Shown in pieces: positions 7,968 through 15,597 of a stretch of 55,431 nucleotides of DNA. A model generated the notes under the pieces. The model was not told the DNA's origin. It saw only the letters and a list, made by a program, of their open reading frames with translations, and did no database searches. Position numbers and translations under genes: made by a program. How positions within the stretch are numbered: the stretch's first letter is position 1; the number at the start of each line of letters is the position of its first letter. This DNA is from Candidatus Omnitrophota bacterium (GTDB lineage: Bacteria > Omnitrophota > Gorgyraeia > Gygaellales > Profunditerraquicolaceae), in assembly GCA_026387355.1 (NCBI GenBank), contig JAPLLW010000013.1, positions 1 through 55,431 of the forward strand, given 5' to 3'.

Positions 7968-8045
7968 GTTTCTTGTAGGTGATAGGCCTCTTTAGCTTTC
8001 GCTATCCGACCGTGCCTCCTTGTTGCATGTTTCTCTTTCACCTGC
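7941..8045 (-). ncRNA. Candidate orphan structured RNA, about 105 nt
   Basis: On the minus strand a promoter (8052-8080) would start transcription near 8045. The RNA then opens with GCAGGTGA, which pairs with TCACCTAC (+ strand 7975-7982) to close a domain. Inside is a TAGC-GAAA-GCTA hairpin with a GNRA tetraloop, plus AGGAGGC/GAGGCCT. An intrinsic terminator ends it. There is no start codon with a ribosome binding site and no downstream minus-strand gene, so a riboswitch is unlikely. I compared it by eye with c-di-GMP, SAM, cobalamin, TPP, FMN, glycine, fluoride and SRP RNAs and saw no match. Confidence 0.5.
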
Positions 8046-8051
8046 AATTTA

Positions 8052-8080
8052 AGTATGCCATATATTTTGGCAATTTTCAA
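8052..8080 (-). promoter_or_regulatory. Promoter for the minus-strand RNA
   Basis: On the minus strand TTGAAA (+ coordinates 8075-8080), a spacer of exactly 17 nt, and CATACT (8052-8057). The predicted start falls at the first base pair of the RNA's closing helix, six or seven bases on. The -10 box is imperfect (4 of 6). Confidence 0.5.
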
Positions 8081-8117
8081 GTCCCCGAAAAATAAATTTA
8101 TCTAATCTAAATAAGGG

Positions 8118-8282
8118 CCAGCGAGCCCTGTCTTGCCTGTGATTTCGCGGGTACGCTTGTTTTGCCCCAGCGTGGCAAAACTGCGCTCGGGTCGGCTGCG
8201 TCGCTCCCCGCCAAGAACCATGGTGGGACCATGCTCGCTCCTTGCCGACACGCCCCGCTCAAACACAGCCAAGTCAGGACCC
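8118..8282. repeat. GC-rich compound palindrome containing GGGTCCTG copy c (reverse)
   Basis: This ~165 bp stretch is far GC-richer than its flanks. The reverse complement of GGGTCCTG is at 8275-8282. Outer arms CTTGCCTG (8132-8139) and CAGCCAAG (8266-8273) are nearly complementary. Inside are GTTTTGCC/GGCAAAAC, GTCGG/CCGAC and CATGGT/ACCATG hairpins. A 66-codon open frame crosses it but reads as low-complexity Arg/Ser/Pro without a ribosome binding site, so I do not call a gene. The remaining bases up to 8462 show nothing but a weak promoter. Confidence 0.55.
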
Positions 8283-8423
8283 GCTTGTGACGAAGCGATA
8301 ATTAGAATCCTTTACAGAACAATTGGAAAATAGTCCTGGGCAAATACCGTATCCAGTAAGCATAGAAAACGCTTTCGTTTCAGCATAAAACTCCATTGAA
8401 TCAGGATATTCTTAATGTTAGGC

Positions 8424-8452
8424 TTGTAGTGCTGACTATGTACACGTAATAA
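8424..8452 (+). promoter_or_regulatory. Possible promoter of the repeat-rich secreted protein gene
   Basis: TTGTAG (8424-8429), 17 nt, TAATAA (8447-8452), ten bases before the first ATG. Both boxes are imperfect matches. Confidence 0.35.
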
Positions 8453-8462
8453 GGTCTATATC

Positions 8463-10673
8463 ATGAGGCTAAAGATGCTGATGAAGTTAGTGTTTAATCT
8501 TAGGACCATGTTTATAATAGTGATATTTCTGATGCTATCCGCTAACTTATATGCGGATGAAAAAGATAGCATTAGTATGGATAAGAGCAATGATTATAAA
8601 CAGTCTTATGACTCAGGTAAAAACAGCTATACCTATAATAATACGGTTGCAACCCCTAGTTATGATCCGCCCAAGACTTATTCTAGTCCTATGGCTTTTA
8701 CCAATTCTCCCATACTAAATAATAACAACTATGTACCTTATGTCCCTACGGTTGGCGCCTCTAGTTACAATCCAGGTTTGACCAATATCACCCCGTCAGG
8801 TTTGATCAAAATTCCTGACTCAAACAGCTTCCCCGTTGGAGCAGGAGCTTATACCGCAGGCTTAGATAAGAATAGCTTTAGCTATACCCCTAATAACATC
8901 TATGGCTCTATCGACAGTAACTTTGTCAAACCCGTGGACATGGTTAAGGTTTCTGATTTAAATAGCGTTCCCGTTGGAGCAGGAGCTTATACCGCAGGCT
9001 TAGATAAGAATAGCTATAACTATACCCCTAAAATTGATAACCTTAGTTACGGCGGCGACATCATTACTCCCCCGCCAGGCTTGACTAAAGCCACTGATTT
9101 AAACAGCAGCTATAATAAAGTAGAAGTTTATATCGGTGGGTTTGATTCTGGTTCTATCGACAATACCTTTATCAATCCAGCGGGCATTACTAAAGTCCCT
9201 GATTTAAATAGCAGCTACACCGGAGCTGCTGAGGTTATTGTCCCTAGTTACGACTTGGGGCTTGATATCACACCGTCAGGTTTGACTAAAGCACCTGATT
9301 TAAACAGTAGCTACACCGGCGCTCCTAAGGTTAATGCCTCTAGTTACAACGAAGATTTGCCTGATATCGTCCCGCCAGGCTTGGCTAAAGCCACTGATTT
9401 AAACAGCGGTTTAAATAGCAACGATAACAAAGTAGGAGTTTATACCGGAAATACCAAGCAGCCACCCATTAGAGGCTTCTGGTATCCACAAACTAAAGCT
9501 GATCTTACAATGCCGGATAATTCTGTTCAAACAGGCCTTGATAGCCAATTACCGGATTTTAGAGAGAGATCACTTCTTGAGCAGGGTGTTCCGGATAAGT
9601 ACCCAATTCCTGACTCTTTTAATGTTGAACGTTTACTAGATATTATACTTGACCGTGAAGTTGTTAACCCTCTTAGAACCGTTAATATAGAATTCTATAA
9701 AGAAGAAAAGGCTCCATTAGATGCGGTTTCCTTGGCGGGAATTTTAATTAATATTGTAAAAGACCCGGAATTCGAGACAAAGTCAGAAATTATCCCGTAT
9801 CGTGCTGCTCAAGCATTGCTTCGCATGCGCGACGACCACCTTTATCCGGAAGTAAGGGTTTATTTAGACGCAGTCTGGCCTAATCAAGGAGAAGATAACC
9901 GGAAGATTGCTCTAGAAAGATATTCTGACCTACTTGATAACATAGCGAATGGATTGGGTGTCAGTCCAGAAGCATTAAATAAGACCAAAGACATCCCTCT
10001 CCACTATTTTGCTGCTACGTCTGACAATATAGCTAGTGATTCAATAAAGAATACTAGAATACCGGGAACATTTCTTAATGCCGCACTCCTTATTGGCGCA
10101 ATTAGAGGAAATGTCTCCAACGCCAACTTCTGGTCTCCAATAGAAAGTAGTGATGTAAAATCTAGCTCCAAAGGTGGTATGAATATTTTACAGAGCGGAA
10201 GAGAAGGAGAGCGTTTTAGCGATTACTTTGCCGCAGAAGCAGGCCATGCTCTTTTTTTTAGCGAGTTAGGTCGTCTGCCTTCTTCTGGAATGGCGGGTGA
10301 AACCGTGGATCAGGCAGCAAGATTGTTCGTTGCAGCATCTTTGGGGTATGAAGATGAAGTAATAAACGGTAATGATTCTATACATCAATGGGCAGAGGCT
10401 TTTTCGAATGCAGAAATACTAGCAGCTGGAAATGCAGAAGCTATAACCAAAATTGATGCGCATTATAAGGCCGCGTTTGCCATTAGTTATTTATTAAATG
10501 ATCCGGAACACCCGGACCGTTATTATACTCCTGATCAAATTGCAAGAGCAGTATTCCAGACTGCTCTATTTAGCTCCGGAGAAAATGATCCGCGTAAATT
10601 AGGCGAAGCTTTTCGTGTTACTGCACAAAGTATGTATCCCGACCAAATAAATCATATCGGATCTCCTAATTAA
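8463..10673 (+). CDS. Large secreted protein with Tyr/Asn/Pro-rich repeats
   Basis: 736 aa of unrecognised family. A signal peptide (FIIVIFLMLSANLYA) precedes a low-complexity Tyr/Ser/Asn/Pro region. Residues ~100-320 hold six copies of a unit around P(S/P/A)GLTKAPDLNSSY, spaced 32-47 residues. The C-terminal half (~370-736) is globular and helical. It contains AEAGHALFFSELG (591-603), which has the spacing of a zinc-peptidase HExxH motif with the first His replaced by Ala. A second ATG at 8475 follows GAGG and may be the true start. The protein is monocistronic, between two gene-free regions. A cell-surface or envelope role is plausible. No function can be named. Confidence 0.75.
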   Translation: MRLKMLMKLVFNLRTMFIIVIFLMLSANLYADEKDSISMDKSNDYKQSYDSGKNSYTYNNTVATPSYDPPKTYSSPMAFTNSPILNNNNYVPYVPTVGASSYNPGLTNITPSGLIKIPDSNSFPVGAGAYTAGLDKNSFSYTPNNIYGSIDSNFVKPVDMVKVSDLNSVPVGAGAYTAGLDKNSYNYTPKIDNLSYGGDIITPPPGLTKATDLNSSYNKVEVYIGGFDSGSIDNTFINPAGITKVPDLNSSYTGAAEVIVPSYDLGLDITPSGLTKAPDLNSSYTGAPKVNASSYNEDLPDIVPPGLAKATDLNSGLNSNDNKVGVYTGNTKQPPIRGFWYPQTKADLTMPDNSVQTGLDSQLPDFRERSLLEQGVPDKYPIPDSFNVERLLDIILDREVVNPLRTVNIEFYKEEKAPLDAVSLAGILINIVKDPEFETKSEIIPYRAAQALLRMRDDHLYPEVRVYLDAVWPNQGEDNRKIALERYSDLLDNIANGLGVSPEALNKTKDIPLHYFAATSDNIASDSIKNTRIPGTFLNAALLIGAIRGNVSNANFWSPIESSDVKSSSKGGMNILQSGREGERFSDYFAAEAGHALFFSELGRLPSSGMAGETVDQAARLFVAASLGYEDEVINGNDSIHQWAEAFSNAEILAAGNAEAITKIDAHYKAAFAISYLLNDPEHPDRYYTPDQIARAVFQTALFSSGENDPRKLGEAFRVTAQSMYPDQINHIGSPN
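8832..9015 (+). repeat. 46 bp exact direct repeat inside the secreted protein gene
   Basis: Bases 8832-8877 recur exactly at 8970-9015. The offset of 138 bp (46 codons) keeps the frame. They encode PVGAGAYTAGLDKNS twice. Exact identity at the DNA level points to a recent duplication and possible length variation. Confidence 0.9.
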
Positions 10674-10755
10674 ATCCTGCGTCCCATAGATATCTAGCTC
10701 TTCTTGTAATACTATGATTTCCTAACTAATATATAAATCTATTGTTTAGAATCCT

Positions 10756-10783
10756 TTGCAGAATATGCGGAAGATAGTATAAT
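10756..10783 (+). promoter_or_regulatory. Promoter of the recG operon
   Basis: TTGCAG (10756-10761), 16 nt, consensus TATAAT (10778-10783). The recG ATG is at 10792, so the message would begin at or within about two bases of the start codon. No Shine-Dalgarno sequence is present. Confidence 0.65.
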
Positions 10784-10791
10784 ATCTAGCG

Positions 10792-12864
10792 ATGAATAAA
10801 CCCCATGACTTATCAATTCAATACCTCAAAGGCATCGGTCCGAAAAGGGCAAAAGTCTTTACTAAGTCCGGGATCAATACTGTTGAAGACCTGCTTTATT
10901 ATTTCCCGCGGCGCTATGAAGATCGTACTAATTTTGTCTCCATTTCAAAGTTAAAGCTTGGTGAAATCCAGACCGTAAAGGTCAAGATCCTAGCGATGGG
11001 GCAGCACAACTCCTGGCGCAGGCGCAGTTTTAATATTACCGAAGTAGCGGTAGGAGATGATACAGGGAAATTGTCTTGCGTTTGGTTTAACCAGCCTTAC
11101 TTAAAACAATATTTTAAGCCGGGCTTAGGGCTAATATTATATGGCAAATTAGAGTTATATGGCTCAAAGCTACAGATGAGTAATCCTGAATTCGAAATTA
11201 TTGCTGACGATACTGACGAAGAATTAAGTGTTGGGCGCCTAGTCCCGGTTTACCGGCTTCCGGAAGGTATTTCTCAAAGGTCCTTACGTAGGCTAGTAAA
11301 AAATGCCTTGGATAATTATTTACCTAAGATAAGCGATTGTCTTACTTATGAGGTTAGGAATAGAAATAATCTTCTTAATCTAGCAAAGAGCCTGATAAAT
11401 ATTCATTTTCCCGACAATCTTGATTTACAAAATCAAGCCTATACGCGTCTTAGTTTTGAAGATTTCTTTTTATTTCAGCTGCCGCTAGTTTTGCGTAAAT
11501 TAAATAGAGAAGCTAAGCAGGGCATTGCTCATAAGATAGAAGGCAGCTTGGTAGATAAATATACTTCAAGCCTTTCTTTTGAACTTACTGCTGCGCAGAA
11601 GAAGGTAGTCCAAGAGATAAAATCTGATATGGCTTCAAGCCGTCCCATGCAAAGGCTTTTGCAGGGCGATGTTGGTTCAGGTAAGACAGTGGTTGCAAAT
11701 ATAGCCGCAATGATGGCGATACAAGGCGGGTACCAAGTTGCTTTTATGGTCCCTACAGAGATTTTGGCCGAGCAGCATTTTGCAAAGATTAACCTTACGG
11801 GTAATTTGATAAAGAAGGCGTTATTAACAGGCAGCGTAGATAAAAAAGAAAAAGATAAGATATTCAAAGATATTAAGGATGGTAAGTTGGATTTAGTGAT
11901 AGGCACACATGCTCTTTTAGGGGAGAGTGTTAAATTTAAGAATTTGGGTCTAATCGTAATTGATGAGCAGCATAAGTTTGGCGTTGGTCAGCGCGCACTT
12001 CTTCCGGCAAAGGGGGTAAGCCCGGATGTATTAATTATGACCGCAACCCCTATCCCAAGAACTCTGGCGATTACTCTTTACGGAGATCTCGATATCTCGA
12101 TAATTAATGAACTTCCTTCGGGTAGGCTACCTATAATGACTCTGCTTTTTAATCAGAAGAATAAGCAGGATGCTTATGAATTAGCTAAGCAGGAGTTAAT
12201 TAAAGGTAACCAGGCTTATATTGTTTATCCTGTAATTGAAGAATCTTACGCTTTAGATATAAGCGGCGCAAAGAAGATGTACGCAGAATTAAAATCAAAT
12301 GAATTTAAAGATTTTAGGCTAGGGCTTATTCATGGTAAGCTCAAAGAAGAAGAGCAGAATAAGGTGATGTCTGCTTTTAAGAATAAAACATTGGATCTTT
12401 TGGTCTCTACCACTATTTTAGAAGTCGGGATAGACATCCCTTCTGCTACCTGCATGATTATTGAGCATGCTGAACGTTTTGGATTAAGCCAGTTGCACCA
12501 ATTGCGCGGCAGGGTGGGGAGAAGCTCGATCAAATCCAGTTGTATCTTGATATCTGATTCAGATAGCGATGAGGCTAAAGCTAGGATGAACGCGATGTTA
12601 AATTATCACGATGGTTTTAAGATTGCCGAGGAGGATCTTAAAATCAGAGGGCCGGGAGAGTTTTTTGGAAGAGAGCAGCATGGTTTAAGCGAGCTTAAGA
12701 TTGGTAATCCCTTAACTCAAATGCATTTGTTAAAAAAGGCCAGGGAAGAAGCAATACGCTTATTAGATATTGATCCACATCTTGAAGCTAGGCAGAATCT
12801 GTTGCTGAAAGAGAAATTATTGCAGCGATTCCCTGAATATGAAAAACTAATCCTGGTGGGGTGA
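10792..12864 (+). CDS. recG: ATP-dependent DNA helicase RecG
   Basis: 690 aa, normal length. RecG remodels stalled replication forks and branched recombination intermediates. The N-terminal wedge domain (HhH-like LKGIGPKRAKVF, then the OB fold) is followed by helicase domain 1 with Walker A GDVGSGKT (about 290-297) and a DEQH box (391-394). Then come TATPIPRTLA and helicase domain 2 with HAERFGLSQLHQLRGRVGRSS. It heads a long operon, with rsmD starting four bases after its stop. The start codon is preceded by a promoter but by no leader. Confidence 0.97.
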   Translation: MNKPHDLSIQYLKGIGPKRAKVFTKSGINTVEDLLYYFPRRYEDRTNFVSISKLKLGEIQTVKVKILAMGQHNSWRRRSFNITEVAVGDDTGKLSCVWFNQPYLKQYFKPGLGLILYGKLELYGSKLQMSNPEFEIIADDTDEELSVGRLVPVYRLPEGISQRSLRRLVKNALDNYLPKISDCLTYEVRNRNNLLNLAKSLINIHFPDNLDLQNQAYTRLSFEDFFLFQLPLVLRKLNREAKQGIAHKIEGSLVDKYTSSLSFELTAAQKKVVQEIKSDMASSRPMQRLLQGDVGSGKTVVANIAAMMAIQGGYQVAFMVPTEILAEQHFAKINLTGNLIKKALLTGSVDKKEKDKIFKDIKDGKLDLVIGTHALLGESVKFKNLGLIVIDEQHKFGVGQRALLPAKGVSPDVLIMTATPIPRTLAITLYGDLDISIINELPSGRLPIMTLLFNQKNKQDAYELAKQELIKGNQAYIVYPVIEESYALDISGAKKMYAELKSNEFKDFRLGLIHGKLKEEEQNKVMSAFKNKTLDLLVSTTILEVGIDIPSATCMIIEHAERFGLSQLHQLRGRVGRSSIKSSCILISDSDSDEAKARMNAMLNYHDGFKIAEEDLKIRGPGEFFGREQHGLSELKIGNPLTQMHLLKKAREEAIRLLDIDPHLEARQNLLLKEKLLQRFPEYEKLILVG

Positions 12865-12868
12865 GATT

Positions 12869-13414
12869 ATGCGTATAACTACGGGTCGATATAAAGGTAG
12901 GGATATTTTGGCTCCTATTGGTATCCGTCCGACCAAGAATATTGTAAGAAAGGCTATTTTTGATATCCTTGGGGATGTAAGCGGTATTTCTTTTCTGGAG
13001 CTATTTGCAGGTTCAGGCGCAGTGGGGTTTGAGGCGATATCCCGCGGCGCGATAGGCTTGATTCTGGTAGAGTCTAACCATAGTTGCCAGCTTGCAATAA
13101 AGAAGAGCATAGAGTTGCTTAAGGCGTCTTCCTGCGTGCTTTATCCGCTAGAAGTTGAAAGGGCAATCGCGCAACTTTACAAAAGCCAGGAAAAATTTGA
13201 TATTATATTCTTAGACCCTCCTTATTATCAGGATTTGGCAAAAAAAACCTTGCAAACCCTGGAGGCTTGTGATATATTATCGCCCGATGGTTTAATAATT
13301 CTTCAACATTTCAAAAAAGAAAACCTCCCAGATGACCTGGGAGTTTTAAGTTTATTCAGGCAATCGAAATACGGGGATACCCTGCTCTCTTTCTACCGGA
13401 AAAGGGTAATTTAA
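12869..13414 (+). CDS. rsmD: 16S rRNA (guanine966-N2)-methyltransferase RsmD
   Basis: 181 aa. It methylates G966 of 16S rRNA using SAM. The family start MRITTGRYKGR and RPTKNIVRKAIFDIL is followed by the SAM-binding LELFAGSGAVGFEAISRG and the catalytic DPPYY (from residue 116). The neighbour coaD follows after 3 bases. rsmD-coaD is a pairing seen in very many bacteria. Confidence 0.95.
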   Translation: MRITTGRYKGRDILAPIGIRPTKNIVRKAIFDILGDVSGISFLELFAGSGAVGFEAISRGAIGLILVESNHSCQLAIKKSIELLKASSCVLYPLEVERAIAQLYKSQEKFDIIFLDPPYYQDLAKKTLQTLEACDILSPDGLIILQHFKKENLPDDLGVLSLFRQSKYGDTLLSFYRKRVI

Positions 13415-13417
13415 TAT

Positions 13418-13906
13418 ATGTGTCAAGTAGCGATATATCCCGGGACATTTGACCCGGTAACTTACGGACATATTGATCTAATAAAAAGAGCTCAGGAGAT
13501 ATTCTCCGATGTAATCGTCGCGGTAGCTCATAATCCACATAAAAATCCGCTCTTTAGCGTTGAACAGAGATTGGCGATGCTAAAAAAAGCAACCGTTGAT
13601 TTAAAGGGAGTGGAAGTTATAGAATTTGACGGTCTGGTAATTGATTTTGCGCGTAAACATAAAGTTAAGGTTCTAATTAGAGGCTTAAGGATGCTCTCTG
13701 ATTTTGAATACGAATTCCAGATGGCTTTAACTAACAGAAAACTTGCCGCGGATATAGAAACTATATTTCTTATGCCCCATGAATCATACAGCTATATTTC
13801 TTCTAAGTTATTAAAAGAAGCAGCTTCTTTAGGCGCGGATCTCTCTAGCTTTGTGCCGGATTTTGTTAAAAAGGCGCTAAAAGAAAAATTTAGTAAACAA
13901 ACTTGA
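13418..13906 (+). CDS. coaD: Phosphopantetheine adenylyltransferase
   Basis: 162 aa. It transfers AMP to 4'-phosphopantetheine, the fourth step of coenzyme A synthesis. The nucleotidyltransferase signature YPGTFDPVTYGHIDLI (T15 to H18 equals the HxGH-type motif) is followed by LIRGLRMLSDFEYE and the C-terminal YSYISSKLLKE, equivalent to ISSTxVKE. The CoA product also supplies the acyl carrier protein cofactor encoded downstream. Its TGA overlaps the TTG start of the next gene. Confidence 0.96.
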   Translation: MCQVAIYPGTFDPVTYGHIDLIKRAQEIFSDVIVAVAHNPHKNPLFSVEQRLAMLKKATVDLKGVEVIEFDGLVIDFARKHKVKVLIRGLRMLSDFEYEFQMALTNRKLAADIETIFLMPHESYSYISSKLLKEAASLGADLSSFVPDFVKKALKEKFSKQT

Positions 13907-14316
13907 AGATAGATACCAGACAAATACCAGATAAAGGTTTTACCCTTACTGAAGAATTTAGCCCTAAGGAGCTGGATTTAGATACTGAGATTATAAAGTT
14001 AAGTGCTCCGGTAAAGGCAAAAGCGGTTGTTTCTAAGAGTTATGATGCAATCGGAGTAGCTTTAACTTTAAATACGTCGCTACTTTTAAGTTGTAGCCGT
14101 TGTTTGGAAGAGATGGCTTCGAGTTTTAACAGGCACGTTGAACTTAACTATGCCGCGGATAAACTGGATCCGACAATTGATTTGGATCCGGATATCAGGG
14201 AAGAGATAATTTTAAGTTATCCGGTTAAGCCTTTGTGTAAAGATGGATGCAAGGGTTTATGTCCTGAATGCGGTGGTAATTTAAACGAAGGAGGATGTAG
14301 CTGTGGCACTACCTAA
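13903..14316 (+). CDS. yceD: YceD/DUF177 family protein
   Basis: 137 aa with a TTG start that overlaps the coaD stop (TTGA). The conserved part has CSRCLEEM and, near the end, CKDGCKGLCPECGGNLNEGGCSC, the cysteine-rich tail of the DUF177 family. Members are linked to 23S rRNA or large-subunit accumulation and are nearly always encoded just before rpmF, as here. The last 14 bases overlap rpmF. Confidence 0.9.
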   Translation: MKIDTRQIPDKGFTLTEEFSPKELDLDTEIIKLSAPVKAKAVVSKSYDAIGVALTLNTSLLLSCSRCLEEMASSFNRHVELNYAADKLDPTIDLDPDIREEIILSYPVKPLCKDGCKGLCPECGGNLNEGGCSCGTT

Positions 14317-14503
14317 AAGAAGACATTCAAAAGCGCGCGGCAGAAAACGTCGTACGCATTGGAAGGCATCATCAGGGAGCCTCGCACCTTGTCCGCAATG
14401 CAAGCAACCCAAATTAACGCATCGGGTCTGTCCTGTCTGCGGTTTCTATAAAGGCAAGCAGGTTGTCGAGATAAAAATCAAAGAAAAGAAGAAAAAGAAA
14501 TAA
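14303..14503 (+). CDS. rpmF: 50S ribosomal protein L32
   Basis: 66 aa, beginning with GTG after a strong GAAGGAGG site that lies inside yceD. It starts ALPKRRHSKARGRKRRTHWK and has the zinc ribbon CPQCKQPKLTHRVCPVCG. The Lys-rich tail (KIKEKKKKK) is longer than usual. Position between yceD and plsX is the widely conserved arrangement. Confidence 0.97.
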   Translation: MALPKRRHSKARGRKRRTHWKASSGSLAPCPQCKQPKLTHRVCPVCGFYKGKQVVEIKIKEKKKKK

Positions 14504-14512
14504 GATTTAATT

Positions 14513-14574
14513 CTCAAGTGTTGCCGGTAGGCAGGGAGATTCCTCGAAAGTAGAGTCTCCCACGACAACTCGAG
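14513..14574 (+). repeat. Two-level hairpin between rpmF and plsX
   Basis: CTCAAGTGTTG (14513-14523) pairs imperfectly with CAACTCGAG (14566-14574), and GGGAGA (14534-14539) pairs with TCTCCC (14556-14561). No T-run follows, so it is not a standard terminator. It interrupts an otherwise gapless operon and carries CCTCGAAAGTAG, reminiscent of the palindrome copies a and b. It may be a decayed repeat or an mRNA processing site. Confidence 0.4.
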
Positions 14575-14607
14575 CGTTGGTAGATAGATAACAAAAAAGG
14601 ATCTTAT

Positions 14608-15597
14608 ATGAAAATAGTCGTTGATGCAATGGGCGGCGATTATGCCCCGGATGTAGTTATTGATGGCAGCTTACTTGCGGTAAAGGAGTATGGTGTAGAT
14701 GTTATTTTGGTTGGAGACAAGCCCAAAATAGAGCAGCTGCTTAAAAAAGCCAAGTATACCGGGAATAATATTAGCGTAGAGCATGCGTCTGAAGTAATTG
14801 AGATGTGTGAGTCCGCAGCGACAAGCGTGCGCCGCAAAAGAAAATCCTCCATTGTTTTAGGGTTAAATATGGTTAAGGAAGGTAAAGCCGATGCATTTTT
14901 TAGCGCGGGAAATACCGGTGCAGTTGTTTGTGCCGCTACTTTAGAATTAAGGCTTTTACCTGGTATTGAGCGTCCAGGAATAGGCTTGATTATGCCCACA
15001 TTAAAGGGTATATCGCTGATTATTGATGTGGGTGCTAATATTGATCCTAAGCCCTCTCAATTATTGCAATATGGGATTATGGCCGATGCTTATTGCAAGA
15101 ATATCTTAAATAAACCTAATCCAAGTGTAGGCTTATTGAATATTGGAGAAGAGGAAAAAAAGGGGACGGAGTTTATCCGTGAAGCATACGAATTATTGGG
15201 TAAGAGCAAGCTAAATTTTATCGGTAATATAGAAGGTAAGGATCTTTTTAGCGGTAAGTGCGATATTATTGTCTGCGATGGTTTTGTGGGTAATATTGCT
15301 TTAAAGGTTTCAGAGAGCGCAGCTAGCGCAATGCAGACATTTTTGAAAAGGCATCTTTTAAGTAATATTTGGGGAAAGATAGGTTTAATTTTTATGATGC
15401 CTAGCCTTAAGCGTTTTAAGAAAGAGATTGATTACGCTGAGTATGGCGGAGCACTTTTGTTGGGAATTAATGGCGTGGTAATTATTGGGCATGGCCGTTC
15501 TAATAAGAAAGCAATTAAGAATGCTATCAGGGTGGCTAAAGAAGAAGTAGAGCGTAAATTTAACGAGCAGATAACTGAGGCAGTTAATAAGCAATGA
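14608..15597 (+). CDS. plsX: Phosphate acyltransferase PlsX
   Basis: 329 aa. It makes acyl-phosphate from acyl-ACP for phosphatidic acid synthesis. It begins MKIVVDAMGGDYAPD and keeps SAGNTGAVVCAATL, GLLNIGEEEKKGTE and DIIVCDGFVGNIALK. It acts as a peripheral membrane enzyme together with PlsY, which is not encoded here. AAGGA precedes the ATG. The stop overlaps the fabH start (ATGA). Confidence 0.96.
   Translation: MKIVVDAMGGDYAPDVVIDGSLLAVKEYGVDVILVGDKPKIEQLLKKAKYTGNNISVEHASEVIEMCESAATSVRRKRKSSIVLGLNMVKEGKADAFFSAGNTGAVVCAATLELRLLPGIERPGIGLIMPTLKGISLIIDVGANIDPKPSQLLQYGIMADAYCKNILNKPNPSVGLLNIGEEEKKGTEFIREAYELLGKSKLNFIGNIEGKDLFSGKCDIIVCDGFVGNIALKVSESAASAMQTFLKRHLLSNIWGKIGLIFMMPSLKRFKKEIDYAEYGGALLLGINGVVIIGHGRSNKKAIKNAIRVAKEEVERKFNEQITEAVNKQ

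Noticed and set aside
7930-8065. Known riboswitch (c-di-GMP, SAM, cobalamin, TPP, FMN, glycine, fluoride) on either strand
   Set aside because: None of the diagnostic conserved cores could be found by eye, and no gene lies downstream on the strand with the terminator.
8133-8333. 66-codon open frame across the GC-rich palindrome
   Set aside because: It has no ribosome binding site, is low-complexity Arg/Ser/Pro, and its sequence is dictated by the inverted repeats.
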